Source of the DNA: Aquella oligotrophica
GTDB taxonomy: Bacteria > Pseudomonadota > Gammaproteobacteria > Burkholderiales > UBA11063
DNA: 64,000 nucleotides
Assembly (NCBI RefSeq): GCF_002892535.1
Contig: NZ_CP024847.1
Coordinates: 2,418,001 to 2,482,000, forward strand
Reading direction: 5' to 3'
Position numbers and translations under genes: made by a program. Shown here in pieces: positions 18,808 to 28,684 of this stretch (position 1 is its first letter; the number at the start of each line of letters is the position of its first letter). The notes under the pieces are model-generated. The model was given only the letters and a program-made list of their open reading frames with translations. It was not told the origin of the DNA and ran no database searches.

Positions 18808-19707
18808 TTAGTCAGTTAAACTTTCACGAAGAAATTTTTTTACTATTTCAAGTTTACTATTAGTTTCATGGTTTGACTGAATCAAATAAAATTTAACTTC
18901 CCCGAAATGGTAGTCAGGTAGTAGCCTTACAATATCGCCATTCTCAAGCTCCTCCTTGATGCCGTACTCAAGCATGAAAGTTAAACCAGTCCCAGCTTTT
19001 ACCATATCATATGCCGCAAGACTGCTATTATGAATAATGTTATAGCGAGGTAATTCAATTTCTACATTATTGCTGTCAGCCTCACCAATTACTTCACCAA
19101 ATGCAGTTAGCTGATGATTATTATCATCTGCTACAATTGTAATTAGCCTATGTTTTAAAATATCACTAAAATCTGCTGGGCTTCCATTTTTCTCAAGATA
19201 TTCTTTGGATGCGCATAATATTAATTTAGTTTTAAATAATACGCTTTGCTGAAAAGAAGGCTTTGTTGCCGGAATACGACTTAAAGCTAAATCAAAGACA
19301 AATGAATTTAAGTCGTGCTCATTTAGTACCAAATAGGAGATATTTAACTCAAGATCAGGATATTCATTAATCAAACTATTAAGTCTATGATTAATAAATC
19401 TATTTGCAAATAGTGGTGGTAGTATAACATTAATTCTGCCGGTAATTTTACCAGATAAAGCATTAAAATCGTCAATCCGGTTAATTAATGAATTTATATT
19501 AAATTTGAACATATTGTAAGCAATAAGCCCATGCTCAGTCAACTCCATCTCTTTGACATTTCTTTTAAATAGCTGCACACCAAGCATTTCTTCCAGAGAG
19601 TTCATCCTCCGGCTTATTTTTGATTGGTAGATGTTAAGAACATTTGCTGCCTTGGTAAAATTACCACATTCCACAATTTTGATAAATAGCGATAAATCAT
19701 CTAACAT
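18808..19707 (-). CDS. LysR-family transcriptional regulator
   Basis: The 299-residue product has the N-terminal winged HTH of LysR regulators (residues 1-60, including FTKAANVLNIYQSKISRRMNSLEEMLGVQLF) and a substrate-binding-like domain to the end. It is related to the LysR product at 40613 (MxDDLxLFIK, FTKA, YQSxxSRR). It is transcribed away from the LuxR-type gene at 19931. The shared intergenic region holds paired-box site E, so it is a candidate for the factor that binds the boxes. Ligand unknown. Confidence 0.9.
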   Translation of the reverse strand: MLDDLSLFIKIVECGNFTKAANVLNIYQSKISRRMNSLEEMLGVQLFKRNVKEMELTEHGLIAYNMFKFNINSLINRIDDFNALSGKITGRINVILPPLFANRFINHRLNSLINEYPDLELNISYLVLNEHDLNSFVFDLALSRIPATKPSFQQSVLFKTKLILCASKEYLEKNGSPADFSDILKHRLITIVADDNNHQLTAFGEVIGEADSNNVEIELPRYNIIHNSSLAAYDMVKAGTGLTFMLEYGIKEELENGDIVRLLPDYHFGEVKFYLIQSNHETNSKLEIVKKFLRESLTD

Positions 19708-19849
19708 TTTTTCTTACCCCCAAATATAATAATTTTTACTTTCACGTACCAGCTTATAATTTATCTAATATTATTAAGCAATAGTTTAACATTTTGTTAT
19801 ATATATATCAGTATTTCTTTACTGAATGGTTAAAATTAATAAGCAATGA

Positions 19850-19912
19850 CTAAAAATAGAAGACAGCTATCTATAAATGACTATAGTCAAAGAAATTTTT
19901 ATTGTCTATAAT
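19850..19912 (+). promoter_or_regulatory. Paired-box promoter E in the LysR-LuxR intergenic region
   Basis: CTAAAAATAG (19850-19859) and CTATAAATGA (19871-19880) are 21 bases apart. TATAAT at 19907-19912 is 36 bases after the start of box 2, and TAGTCA at 19884-19889 could serve as -35 with 17-base spacing. Orientation is toward the LuxR-type gene. Confidence 0.65.
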
Positions 19913-19930
19913 AGCGTAAATTACCCTATA

Positions 19931-20737
19931 ATGAAAATTGAAATGACTAAAAATTACTTCCCACATGTTATTGAGCACATGGTGATACCATTATTTAAAG
20001 GAATGCTAAATAATAATGGACTATATGCCCTTTATGATAGAAATGGCACACTACTCATGTTATCTGATGCCCAAGTACAGATGTTCGCTGCAGAAAATAG
20101 TTCTCAATGCCTCGGTTTAAACCTGGGTAATTTACCAATTGCTATGCTTGAAAAAATCTCAACTAAAACTAGAGTATCCATACAAAATGTCTGGCTTGAT
20201 TTTAATCAGATGTTTACCCTACATCAATATGTTGTTGAGAAGCAAGAAATAGTCCAATATATTGACCTATCTCCATATTATAATAACTTATCAAGCCATA
20301 TGGTAACAATAGTTCCTTTTTTTCATCCAAATGGAGAGCTAATCGCATATCAAACTCATACTAGACAATGTAGTATTAATATATTAATAAACTTATTAAA
20401 AGATTATATAGGAATGGATAATAGTACGGAAGATAGTTTGAGTGGGAAACAGTCCGAGTTTCAGGAAAAATTTGGGATTGAACTTAGTGAGCGGCAACAT
20501 GAAATTCTATTTCTTATGTCTAATGGACTAAATCAGTACAAGGTAGCTGACCTCTTAAACATTTCAAGAAGCACCGTAGCGAAGATCCTTAATACGCAAA
20601 TAATTAGAAAATTTAATCTTAATCCGCCAAATACCGCAAAGCTAATTGAACGTGCTGTTAACCTAGGTATAAATGAACTAATCCCTTTTAGATTACGGAA
20701 ACAAAAATTTATTTTATTTGATTCAGCTCGGGCATAG
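19931..20737 (+). CDS. LuxR-type HTH regulator with N-terminal sensor domain (paralog 1)
   Basis: An ATG at 19877 lies upstream of the TATAAT at 19907-19912, so translation more likely starts at ATG 19931 (268 residues) or 19943. The N-terminal ~180 residues form a PAS-like sensor domain shared with the products at 25934 and 28685 (IDL.PY...... YLVTYVP..HP.GE). The C-terminal ~80 residues are a LuxR/GerE helix-turn-helix (LSERQHEILFLMSNGLNQYKVADLLNISRSTVAKIL). No phosphoacceptor receiver domain is visible. It is the only one of the three with a paired-box promoter. Confidence 0.8.
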   Translation: MKIEMTKNYFPHVIEHMVIPLFKGMLNNNGLYALYDRNGTLLMLSDAQVQMFAAENSSQCLGLNLGNLPIAMLEKISTKTRVSIQNVWLDFNQMFTLHQYVVEKQEIVQYIDLSPYYNNLSSHMVTIVPFFHPNGELIAYQTHTRQCSINILINLLKDYIGMDNSTEDSLSGKQSEFQEKFGIELSERQHEILFLMSNGLNQYKVADLLNISRSTVAKILNTQIIRKFNLNPPNTAKLIERAVNLGINELIPFRLRKQKFILFDSARA

Positions 20738-20770
20738 CAGGAGTTAACAAAATTTAGAATATAGACAATA

Positions 20771-20803
20771 AAAAAACCTCACGGAGTACCGTGAGGTTTT
20801 TTT
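20771..20803. terminator. Bidirectional terminator between LuxR-type gene and rpsJ
   Basis: CCTCACGG (20777-20784) pairs perfectly with CCGTGAGG (20789-20796), flanked by six As and seven Ts, so it can stop transcription from both sides. It marks the true end of the str operon after rpsJ. Confidence 0.95.
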
Positions 20804-20818
20804 ATCTAACAAATTAAA

Positions 20819-21136
20819 TTACTTTAATTTGATTTCTACATCTACACCAGCAGGAAGATCAAGCTTCATCAAAGCATCAATAGTCTTGTCTGAAGGCTCA
20901 ACGATTTCCATAACACGTAAATGTGTACGAACTTCAATCTGATCACGTGAAGTTTTATTTACGTGCGGTGAACGTAATAAGTCAAAACGCTCTTTCTTAG
21001 TAGGCAAAGGAATCGGACCTTTAACCATAGCACCAGTGCGTTTAGCTGTTTCTACGATCTCTTCAGCAGAACGATCAATAAGAATATGATCATAAGCTTT
21101 AAGACGGATACGGATATTTTGTCTTTGTTGAGTCAT
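20819..21136 (-). CDS. rpsJ: 30S ribosomal protein S10
   Basis: The 105-residue product matches S10 throughout ([42 protein letters not shown]). S10 is part of the 30S head and also the NusE antitermination factor. It is the last gene of the str operon here, 15 bases after tuf and followed by a terminator. In most related genomes rplC follows directly; here rplC lies about 43 kb away. Confidence 0.98.
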   Translation of the reverse strand: MTQQRQNIRIRLKAYDHILIDRSAEEIVETAKRTGAMVKGPIPLPTKKERFDLLRSPHVNKTSRDQIEVRTHLRVMEIVEPSDKTIDALMKLDLPAGVDVEIKLK

Positions 21137-21151
21137 TTTCAGTATCCTTTA

Positions 21152-22342
21152 TTAAGCAATAATTTTAGAAACAACACCAGCACCTACTGTACGACCACCT
21201 TCACGAATCGCAAAACGTAAACCGTCTTCCATCGCAATTGGTGCAATCAATTCTACAGTAATACGAATGTTATCACCAGGCATAACCATTTCGGTACCTT
21301 CTGGTAATGCTACTGCTCCTGTTACATCCGTTGTACGGAAGTAGAACTGTGGACGGTAGTTACTGAAGAATGGTGTATGACGTCCACCCTCTTCTTTGCT
21401 TAGTACATATACTTCAGCTTCAAATTTTGTATGTGGCTTGATTGAACCTGGCTTAGCCAATACTTGACCACGCTCAACGTCTTCACGTTTTGTACCACGA
21501 AGTAGTAAACCAACGTTGTCACCAGCTTGACCTTGATCCAATAATTTACGGAACATCTCAACACCAGTTACTGTTGTTTTTTGAAGATCACGGATACCTA
21601 CGATCTCAATCTCTTCACCTACTTTGATAATACCACGCTCTACCCGACCAGTTACAACTGTACCACGACCTGAAATTGAGAACACATCTTCAACAGGCAT
21701 CAAGAATGCACCATCTACTGCACGCTCTGGTTGTGGAATGTAAGCATCTAAAGCTTCTGCTAGTTTATAAATTGCTGGCTCACCGTATTGACCTTGATCG
21801 CCTTCAAGGGCTTTCAAAGCTGAACCACGAATTACTGGTGTATCATCACCAGGGAATTCATACTGGCTTAACAACTCACGAACTTCCATTTCTACTAGTT
21901 CAAGAAGTTCTTCATCATCAACCATATCGCATTTATTCAAGAATACAACGATGTATGGTACACCAACTTGACGCGCAAGAAGGATATGCTCACGTGTTTG
22001 TGGCATAGGACCATCTGATGCTGCTACTACAAGAATAGCTCCATCCATCTGTGCTGCACCTGTAATCATGTTTTTGATGTAATCAGCATGTCCTGGGCAG
22101 TCAACGTGTGCGTAATGACGACCTTCTGTTTCATATTCTACGTGTGCTGTATTAATCGTAATACCACGTGCTTTTTCTTCTGGAGTGCTATCGATTTGAT
22201 CGTAACCTTTAGCTTCACCACCGAATTTTTTTGACAGAATTGTCGTAATCGCTGCTGTCAATGTAGTTTTTCCATGATCCACGTGACCAATCGTTCCTAC
22301 GTTTACATGCGGTTTCGTACGTTCAAATTTTTCTTTAGCCAT
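21152..22342 (-). CDS. tuf: Translation elongation factor Tu
   Basis: The 396-residue GTPase delivers aminoacyl-tRNA to the ribosome. G motifs are present: GHVDHGKT near residue 18, DCPGH near 81, NKCD near 136. Domains 2 and 3 are complete ([33 protein letters not shown]). AAAGGA precedes the ATG. It is separated from fusA by a long inverted-repeat element (22428-22508). It is the only tuf copy in this window. Confidence 0.99.
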   Translation of the reverse strand: MAKEKFERTKPHVNVGTIGHVDHGKTTLTAAITTILSKKFGGEAKGYDQIDSTPEEKARGITINTAHVEYETEGRHYAHVDCPGHADYIKNMITGAAQMDGAILVVAASDGPMPQTREHILLARQVGVPYIVVFLNKCDMVDDEELLELVEMEVRELLSQYEFPGDDTPVIRGSALKALEGDQGQYGEPAIYKLAEALDAYIPQPERAVDGAFLMPVEDVFSISGRGTVVTGRVERGIIKVGEEIEIVGIRDLQKTTVTGVEMFRKLLDQGQAGDNVGLLLRGTKREDVERGQVLAKPGSIKPHTKFEAEVYVLSKEEGGRHTPFFSNYRPQFYFRTTDVTGAVALPEGTEMVMPGDNIRITVELIAPIAMEDGLRFAIREGGRTVGAGVVSKIIA

Positions 22343-22427
22343 TTTTATTCCTTTAATACTGGATAGTCAAAGAATACAACTATCCACAGCTTTTATTTAT
22401 AAGATAATAAGATAAAATCGCAAGAGT

Positions 22428-22508
22428 ATGAAGTGAAAACTAGGCGCAAGGCGACGCCGTGTACATTAATAGTACACAAGAAGCCTTGCAACAACGTTAT
22501 CACTTCAT
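22428..22508. repeat. Long imperfect palindrome, copy 1 (fusA-tuf spacer)
   Basis: Nested arms pair across the element: ATGAAGTGA with TCACTTCAT at the ends, AAC with GTT, GCAAGGC with GCCTTGC, and GTGTAC with GTACAC around the centre ATTAATA. The same layout with compensating base changes occurs at 46736-46842. There is no U-run, so it is not a simple terminator. Confidence 0.8.
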
Positions 22509-22517
22509 AATCAAGAT

Positions 22518-24611
22518 TTATTTTTTGTTTACAACAGCGTCAGCAATATGCTTAGGCGCTTCCGCATAATGTTTAAATTCCATCGAATACGTTGCACGAC
22601 CTTGAGTCATTGAACGCAAATCAGTAGAGTAACCAAACATTTCTGCTAGAGGAACTTCAGCACGAACTTTTTTACCGCCGCTATCATCGTCATCCATACC
22701 CTGAATGATACCACGACGAGATGAAAGGTCACCCATCACATCACCCATGTATTCTTCAGGAGTTTCAACTTCAACTGCCATCATTGGCTCAAGTAAAATT
22801 GGTTGTGCTTTACGCATACCTTCTTTAAACGCCATTGAACCAGCTAACTCAAATGCTAATTGTGATGAATCGACATCATGGTAAGAACCATCAAATAACG
22901 CAACTTTCACATCAACTACTGGATAACCAGCAACGACACCTGATTTCATTGCACCTTGGATACCATAATCAACCGAAGGGATAAATTCACGCGGAACTGT
23001 ACCACCTTTAATTTCATCAGCAAATGAGTAACCATTACCTTCACCAGCTGGCTCCATGCGAATCCATACGTGACCGTACTGACCTTTACCACCAGACTGC
23101 TTAACGTGTTTACCTTCAACTTCGATTGCATTACGGATAGTTTCACGATATGCAACTTGAGGAGCACCAACGTTAGCTTCAACACCAAATTCACGTTTCA
23201 TACGATCAACAATAATCTCTAAGTGAAGCTCACCCATTCCAGAGATAATCGTCTGACCAGTTTCTTCATCACCTTTAACGCGGAATGAAGGATCTTCTTT
23301 AGCTAGACGGTTAAGCGCAACACCCATTTTCTCTTGATCGGCTTTAGTTTTTGGCTCAATCGCGATATGAATTACTGGCTCAGGGAACACCATACGCTCA
23401 AGCGTAATTTCATGTGCTGAATCACATAGAGTATCACCAGTTGTAACCTCTTTAAGTCCGATTGCCGCAGCAATATCACCCGCACGAACTTCTTCAATCT
23501 CTTCACGGTTATTAGCATGCATCTGAACGATACGTCCGATACGCTCTTTTTTACCTTTAACTGGGTTATAAACTGAATCACCAGATTTAACCACACCAGA
23601 GTAAACGCGGAAGAATGTTAACTGACCAACAAACGGATCACTCATCAATTTGAATGCAAGAGCTGAGAATGGGGCATCATCAGATGACTCACGAGTTGAC
23701 TCAGTACCATCAGGTAATTCACCTTTAATCGCAGCAACTTCTGTTGGTGAAGGCAAATAATCGATAACGGCATCAAGCATAGCCTGAACACCTTTATTTT
23801 TAAATGCTGAACCACAGAACATCGGAATGATTTCGCAAGCAATTGTACGTTGACGAATAGCAGCCATAATTTCAGCTTCAGTTAATTCATTACCTTCAAG
23901 GTATTTATCCATTAACTCTTCACTAGCTTCAGCCGCAGCTTCAACCATTTTACCGCGCCATTCATTACAAACATCAACTAGATCAGCAGGAATATCAACG
24001 TATTCAAACTTCATTCCTTGAGTAGAATCATCCCAAGCAATCGCTTTCATCTTAACCAGATCAATTACACCGGTAAAGTTTTCTTCAGCACCAATTGGCA
24101 CTTGCATCGGAACTGGATTACCTTTAAGGCGGTTACGGATACCGTCAACCACTTTAAAGAAGTTAGCACCCTGACGATCCATTTTATTTACAAATGCAAT
24201 CCGCGGTACTTTGTATTTATTAGCTTGACGCCATACAGTTTCAGACTGAGGCTGAACCCCACCCACTGCACAGTAAACCATACATGCACCATCAAGTACA
24301 CGCATAGAACGCTCAACCTCAATCGTGAAGTCAACGTGCCCTGGTGTATCAATGATATTTACGCGATGCTCAGGACGATTACCATCCATACCACGCCAGA
24401 AAGTTGTCGTAGCAGCAGAAGTAATGGTAATACCACGCTCTTGCTCCTGCTCCATCCAATCCATCGTCGCCGCACCATCATGTACCTCACCAATTTTGTG
24501 ATTTACACCAGTGTAGAATAACACACGCTCAGTTGTAGTGGTTTTACCAGCATCAATATGCGCAGAGATACCAATATTACGGTATCTTTCAATCGGAGTT
24601 TTTCTTGCCAT
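22518..24611 (-). CDS. fusA: Translation elongation factor G
   Basis: The 697-residue translocase has [13 protein letters not shown] near residue 17, DTPGHVDF near 88 and NKMDRQGA near 142, plus the complete EF-G domains II-V ending in [16 protein letters not shown]. It lies between rpsG and tuf in the standard str order. Length is normal. Confidence 0.99.
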   Translation of the reverse strand: MARKTPIERYRNIGISAHIDAGKTTTTERVLFYTGVNHKIGEVHDGAATMDWMEQEQERGITITSAATTTFWRGMDGNRPEHRVNIIDTPGHVDFTIEVERSMRVLDGACMVYCAVGGVQPQSETVWRQANKYKVPRIAFVNKMDRQGANFFKVVDGIRNRLKGNPVPMQVPIGAEENFTGVIDLVKMKAIAWDDSTQGMKFEYVDIPADLVDVCNEWRGKMVEAAAEASEELMDKYLEGNELTEAEIMAAIRQRTIACEIIPMFCGSAFKNKGVQAMLDAVIDYLPSPTEVAAIKGELPDGTESTRESSDDAPFSALAFKLMSDPFVGQLTFFRVYSGVVKSGDSVYNPVKGKKERIGRIVQMHANNREEIEEVRAGDIAAAIGLKEVTTGDTLCDSAHEITLERMVFPEPVIHIAIEPKTKADQEKMGVALNRLAKEDPSFRVKGDEETGQTIISGMGELHLEIIVDRMKREFGVEANVGAPQVAYRETIRNAIEVEGKHVKQSGGKGQYGHVWIRMEPAGEGNGYSFADEIKGGTVPREFIPSVDYGIQGAMKSGVVAGYPVVDVKVALFDGSYHDVDSSQLAFELAGSMAFKEGMRKAQPILLEPMMAVEVETPEEYMGDVMGDLSSRRGIIQGMDDDDSGGKKVRAEVPLAEMFGYSTDLRSMTQGRATYSMEFKHYAEAPKHIADAVVNKK

Positions 24612-24629
24612 CTTGTCTTAATCCCTATC

Positions 24630-25100
24630 TTAATAGCGGAAATGAGCAAAAGCTTTATTTGCTTCAGCCATTCTGTGTACTTCTTCACGGCGTTTCATAG
24701 CAGCACCGCGACCTTCGATTGCTTCCATCATTTCATTTGCAAGACGGATGTCCATTGATTTTTCACCACGTTTACGAGCAGCATCACGCAACCAGCGCAT
24801 TGCTAAAGCAACCTGACGCTCAGGCGCAACTTCGATAGGAATCTGATAGTTAGCACCACCAACACGGCGTGATTTCAATTCAACAATCGGCTTAACCGCT
24901 TCAAGTGCCTGATTGAATACTTCAATACCTTCTTTTTTTGATTTGTTTGATACGATATCTAAAGCACCGTAAACAATTTTCTCAGCAACGGCTTTTTTAC
25001 CGCTTTCCATAATGATATTCATAAATTTTGACAAGGCATGGCTACCAAATTTAGGATCTGGCAATACTTGTCTTTTCTCGACTTCTCTACGTCTAGGCAT
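24630..25100 (-). CDS. rpsG: 30S ribosomal protein S7
   Basis: The 156-residue product begins [20 protein letters not shown] and carries the S7 core ([33 protein letters not shown]). It binds the 16S 3' domain and in related bacteria regulates the str operon. It lies between rpsL and fusA with short spacers. Confidence 0.98.
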   Translation of the reverse strand: MPRRREVEKRQVLPDPKFGSHALSKFMNIIMESGKKAVAEKIVYGALDIVSNKSKKEGIEVFNQALEAVKPIVELKSRRVGGANYQIPIEVAPERQVALAMRWLRDAARKRGEKSMDIRLANEMMEAIEGRGAAMKRREEVHRMAEANKAFAHFRY

Positions 25101-25129
25101 AATCTCTTTTCCTTAAAAAACCTGTTTTA

Positions 25130-25501
25130 TTATTTAGGGCGTTTAGCACCGTATTTAGAACGTGACTGTTTACGATCTTTAACACCAGCCAGATCAAGAG
25201 ATCCGCGCACTGTATGGTAACGTACACCTGGTAAATCTTTCACACGACCACCACGGATAAGTACCACGCTGTGCTCTTGCAGATTATGACCTTCACCACC
25301 GATATAACTATTCACAGTGAAGCCATTAGTCAAGCGTACACGACATACTTTACGTAATGCAGAGTTAGGTTTTTTAGGAGTTGTAGTGTACACACGTACA
25401 CAAACACCACGACGTTGAGGACATTCAGCTAGCGCAGGAGATTTACTCTTGTAGCGAACGCTTACACGTGGCTTTCTTACTAATTGATTAATAGTAGGCA
25501 T
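25130..25501 (-). CDS. rpsL: 30S ribosomal protein S12
   Basis: An in-frame ATG at 25558 would add 19 residues, but the family start [12 protein letters not shown] lies at 25501, with GAAGGAAG just upstream. The 123-residue product has the decoding-centre loops ([25 protein letters not shown]). It is the first gene of the str operon. Residues linked to streptomycin response (Lys in TTPKKPNS) look wild type. Confidence 0.97.
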   Translation of the reverse strand: MPTINQLVRKPRVSVRYKSKSPALAECPQRRGVCVRVYTTTPKKPNSALRKVCRVRLTNGFTVNSYIGGEGHNLQEHSVVLIRGGRVKDLPGVRYHTVRGSLDLAGVKDRKQSRSKYGAKRPK

Positions 25502-25639
25502 TATCTTCCTTCTTTTATTAAAAATACTGAAGCGTGGACCCCATGTCCAAGCCTCCAAGCATAAGCCGCATCAGATATATACAATATATTTATTGATTAT
25601 AAATATGCTTTTATTCAAAATATTATTTTGAGGCGCGTT

Positions 25640-25669
25640 ATTATACCATACAATCAAGATAAATCACAA
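25640..25669 (-). promoter_or_regulatory. Putative str operon promoter
   Basis: On the minus strand TTGTGA (25669-25664) and TATAAT (25645-25640) are 18 bases apart, about 140 bases upstream of rpsL. Seen as consensus-like hexamers; use in the cell is inferred. Confidence 0.55.
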
Positions 25670-25933
25670 AGCAAATTAACTCAAATAACTACATCAAGCT
25701 TACACCTGCATTATTCCCAGAAAATACGCCAATTTTCTGTAGCGTTATGCCACAAATACCACCCTATAAAACCACAGAAAAATACAGTTTTGCGCTCAAT
25801 ACATGCCTGGCTTTATTATTCAGCTTGCACAATAACCAGCTTAAATGCTAAACTTGAGCGTTACTGAACCCCACCCAATCTTAAAAATTTACATACCTCA
25901 GAGCTAAATTTTATCCGAAAAGGATCTCCATTA
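25670..25933. other. Spacer between the str promoter and LuxR-type gene 25934
   Basis: About 260 AT-rich bases upstream of both divergent transcription units. A plus-strand ORF at 25628-25867 has no ribosome site and a composition unlike protein. I see no paired-box motif here. Confidence 0.5.
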
Positions 25934-26752
25934 ATGCTGGATCAAGCACAAAAAAATGAATATCTGGAATCAGTATTAATTCCCAATTTTACCCATCTAA
26001 TTGACCAAAATATCTATTCCGCACTATTTGACCACGAATTAAAAATTGCAATTTGCACTACTAAAACAGCACAGTCGATTGGCTTTAAAAACTGGAAAGA
26101 GGCAACGGGGTTAAGTTTTCGTAACTATGAAGATACCGTACTTGCCGCTCAAATATTTGCGGAACATTACACTGAAGACCTAATGGACTCGCTCCACCAA
26201 TATGCACAAAAAATTTATGAAATACAAAAGACCGTATTTAAAACAAAAAACATTATCAGCTTTATTGACTTATTACCCTATAACGGAAAGTTTGTCTCCT
26301 ATCTGGTCACATACGTTCCTATCTTGCATCCATGCGGGGAAGTAGTTGCTATTCAGAGCTTTGCAATTGAGTCTCGCTTTTTTAGCCATCAGGACTACTT
26401 ACAAGTAATAATCGATCAAAATAAACAAAGCAAGTACCTTCACCTTGATAAGCTTACTTTGAGACAGCATGAAATAATGTTTCTACTTGCTAATGGTATT
26501 AATCAAGAGCAATGTGCCCAGATTTTAAAAATTAGCCGAAGTACAATTGGCAATATCATCGCAAATCAGCTTTGTCCAAAATTTGGTATTCCCGGATCAA
26601 ATACAAAACTTTTGGCACAAATGGCATTAAATCATGAATACCACCAACTAGTCCCTTCCAGTCTCTATCGCCCATATATTGTCGTTTTAGATGAGAAGCT
26701 GGCTGAACAAATAGGAAATTATACGATAGGATTAAATCCGCTAAGTGAATAA
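25934..26752 (+). CDS. LuxR-type HTH regulator with N-terminal sensor domain (paralog 2)
   Basis: The 272-residue protein has a PAS-like N-terminal domain (FDHELKIAICTTKTAQSIG, then FIDLLPYNGKFVSYLVTYVP, HPCGEVVAIQSF). The C-terminal LuxR-type HTH is LTLRQHEIMFLLANGINQEQ followed by ILKISRSTIGNIIA. It is closest to the product at 28685 and more distant from that at 19931. AAGGA lies 9 bases upstream of ATG. It is a single gene located before the apyrase. No receiver domain is seen, so it may sense a small molecule directly. Confidence 0.85.
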   Translation: MLDQAQKNEYLESVLIPNFTHLIDQNIYSALFDHELKIAICTTKTAQSIGFKNWKEATGLSFRNYEDTVLAAQIFAEHYTEDLMDSLHQYAQKIYEIQKTVFKTKNIISFIDLLPYNGKFVSYLVTYVPILHPCGEVVAIQSFAIESRFFSHQDYLQVIIDQNKQSKYLHLDKLTLRQHEIMFLLANGINQEQCAQILKISRSTIGNIIANQLCPKFGIPGSNTKLLAQMALNHEYHQLVPSSLYRPYIVVLDEKLAEQIGNYTIGLNPLSE

Positions 26753-26864
26753 AATGGTAGCTCAAATAAATCACACTCGAATTAAATATCTAATAATCAC
26801 CGATTGATACTACTACCTAAAATTAAAAACTACATAATCTTTATCAATCCAATAGTTCATAATG

Positions 26865-26912
26865 CAATAGATAAAATCATCTATTGCGAGTAATCTAACA
26901 ATCATTTAAAAT
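26865..26912 (+). promoter_or_regulatory. Palindrome promoter G upstream of the apyrase gene
   Basis: A perfect 8-bp inverted repeat, CAATAGAT and ATCTATTG with a 6-base centre, spans 26865-26886. Its last TTG starts the -35 TTGCGA (26884-26889), followed after exactly 17 bases by -10 TAAAAT (26907-26912). The start codon is 40 bases further on. The same plan is found at 32.1, 34.8 and 37.3 kb. Confidence 0.75.
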
Positions 26913-26952
26913 TTGGTTAGTAAATTAGATAACTATTTAAAAGGGACTAGAA

Positions 26953-28515
26953 ATGCTAATCAAACACAAAAAGAATCCAATCCTTCTAACAGTATTAAGT
27001 ATTATTAGCGGAGCAATACTTACTGGCTGCAATTCGGGTAGTAGTTCAAGTAGTGCATCATCTCAGCCGGTTTATACGATTCTTTTTGATGCTGGAAGTA
27101 GTGGCACACGCTTATCTCTGTATAAAGTTATTCCCGGAAATGGTGGCTATCCGCAGATCACTAAACTAAGTGAAAAAGAGTATAACGATAATGGCATCAA
27201 TGACTTCCTAAATGGAAACGGAACCATAGAGTTGGTTGATAAAGCTGGCGTAAATACCCTTCCGGGAGGCACCAGACCTGTTAATTGTACTGGTGGCACT
27301 GAGCAAACTACTGGTAAACAAGTTCAAATTATTGGTTTGGGAGAGTCTGATGTTAGCCCATGTGTATTGGCTCCACTATTAAATTCTCAAGATACTACCT
27401 TAGCAGCAAATAACTTGACTCGTTCCCAAGTGAAAACAGAACTTTTTGCAACCGCTGGTATGCGTACCGAAGATACTCGTAATGGTGGTAGTTATTCAAC
27501 TGAATCCATAACAGCTTACTACCAGATAATGAAAACCTATGTTGCCGGAATGGGTTTTGCAACGGGTGAATTTAAAACTATTAACGGGAATAGTGAAGAA
27601 GGTGTCTGGACATGGATTAACCTGAATGATTATTACTACAATGTGTTTGGTGGGAACACAACTGTTAGCGCTACAATTCAGCAACCTGTTGGAGATTTTG
27701 AAGTGGGTGGTTCCTCAATGCAGATTGCTTTTCCAACCAATACCACGCCAAATCCTACAGGGAATGTATATAAGGTAACGATTAATGGCAAAACATTTAA
27801 TGTCTATAGCAAATCCTTTCTTGGCTTAGGTGCCGATGATGCCCGTAAGTATGTAAGAGCATATAACTATAGTAACCAGAATGGCGGGTTGGATTGTTTT
27901 GCAACCGGAGCAACAGAATCTAGTACAACTGAAGATAGTGGAATTTCACTCTATCCATCAACAACCTTAACGCCAAATATTTTCCCCGGAAATACTGTTA
28001 CCACTACGCCATGGTTTACTTTGTCTGCCTCAGCACTTAACCTGCAAGGAAATCCTAACTATAGTTTGAATACCTGTAGCGCTAAATATGATACAGTAAT
28101 CAGTCAGGTAATTTCTCTGGCACGTAATAATAATGGTACCTTAAATGAAGGAAATACTGCTACTTGGGCTGAATTTAAACAAACATTAGAGACAAGTACT
28201 AGCCCATTTGTTGGTGTTGATAATTTTTATTATACAGCTGCAGATTTGAATCTTGCTGAATCAACAAACTTTAACCCAACTACGTTTGAAAATAATTTGG
28301 TAAGTAAATGCTCTACAGTGATTGCTGGAAATAAATTACAAATACAAGCAATTTGTGCGAATGGTACTTTTATGAACTCATTTCTGTTTGCTGCTACTAA
28401 TGGTTTATTTAATGGAAGTACTGCTAGCTTTTCGGGAGTCTTACCGTCTAAAATAAACGGTGTTACTGTGCTAACTTGGACTCGTGGTTATCTGCTACAA
28501 AAATATGCTAACTAG
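26953..28515 (+). CDS. Lipoprotein ecto-apyrase (GDA1/CD39 NTPDase family)
   Basis: The 520-residue product has a lipobox (LTGC, Cys26), so it is anchored outside the cytoplasm. The apyrase conserved regions are present in order: ACR1 FDAGSSGTR near residue 44, ACR2 ATAGMR near 166, ACR3 NSEEGVWTW near 212 (with the catalytic Glu), ACR4 VGGSSMQ near 250. Such enzymes hydrolyse extracellular NTPs and NDPs. They are common in eukaryotes and rare in bacteria; the best known bacterial example is a secreted virulence-associated NTPDase of Legionella. AAGGGA precedes ATG. It has its own promoter G and terminator. The role in nucleotide scavenging or host interaction is inferred. Confidence 0.9.
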   Translation: MLIKHKKNPILLTVLSIISGAILTGCNSGSSSSSASSQPVYTILFDAGSSGTRLSLYKVIPGNGGYPQITKLSEKEYNDNGINDFLNGNGTIELVDKAGVNTLPGGTRPVNCTGGTEQTTGKQVQIIGLGESDVSPCVLAPLLNSQDTTLAANNLTRSQVKTELFATAGMRTEDTRNGGSYSTESITAYYQIMKTYVAGMGFATGEFKTINGNSEEGVWTWINLNDYYYNVFGGNTTVSATIQQPVGDFEVGGSSMQIAFPTNTTPNPTGNVYKVTINGKTFNVYSKSFLGLGADDARKYVRAYNYSNQNGGLDCFATGATESSTTEDSGISLYPSTTLTPNIFPGNTVTTTPWFTLSASALNLQGNPNYSLNTCSAKYDTVISQVISLARNNNGTLNEGNTATWAEFKQTLETSTSPFVGVDNFYYTAADLNLAESTNFNPTTFENNLVSKCSTVIAGNKLQIQAICANGTFMNSFLFAATNGLFNGSTASFSGVLPSKINGVTVLTWTRGYLLQKYAN

Positions 28516-28526
28516 TCCCAAAAGTT

Positions 28527-28552
28527 AAAAGGCTGCATTTGCAGCCTTTTTT
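28527..28552 (+). terminator. Terminator of the apyrase gene
   Basis: AAAAGGCTGC (28527-28536) pairs with GCAGCCTTTT (28541-28550) across ATTT, and the T-run continues to 28552. Confidence 0.95.
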
Positions 28553-28684
28553 ATATACAGTAACAAAATTCTCATCATTTTCACATCTAATTTTAAATCA
28601 ATGCATCCTGACGCGCAAACCATTAAAGATTTATGTAGTATAATAATATCCAGTTTATTTTCATATTCGATTTAACTGGAAAAC

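Noticed and set aside
131-19880. Identity of the CTA(A/T)4TAG box with the eukaryotic MEF2 consensus
   Set aside because: MADS-box factors of that type are not expected here; the likeness of a short AT-rich palindrome is taken as coincidence.
24018-24521. 167-residue ORF antisense to fusA
   Set aside because: It mirrors conserved fusA codons on the opposite strand and has no ribosome site.
25628-25867. 79-residue plus-strand ORF between rpsL and the LuxR-type gene
   Set aside because: It overlaps the str promoter, has no ribosome site and no protein-like pattern.
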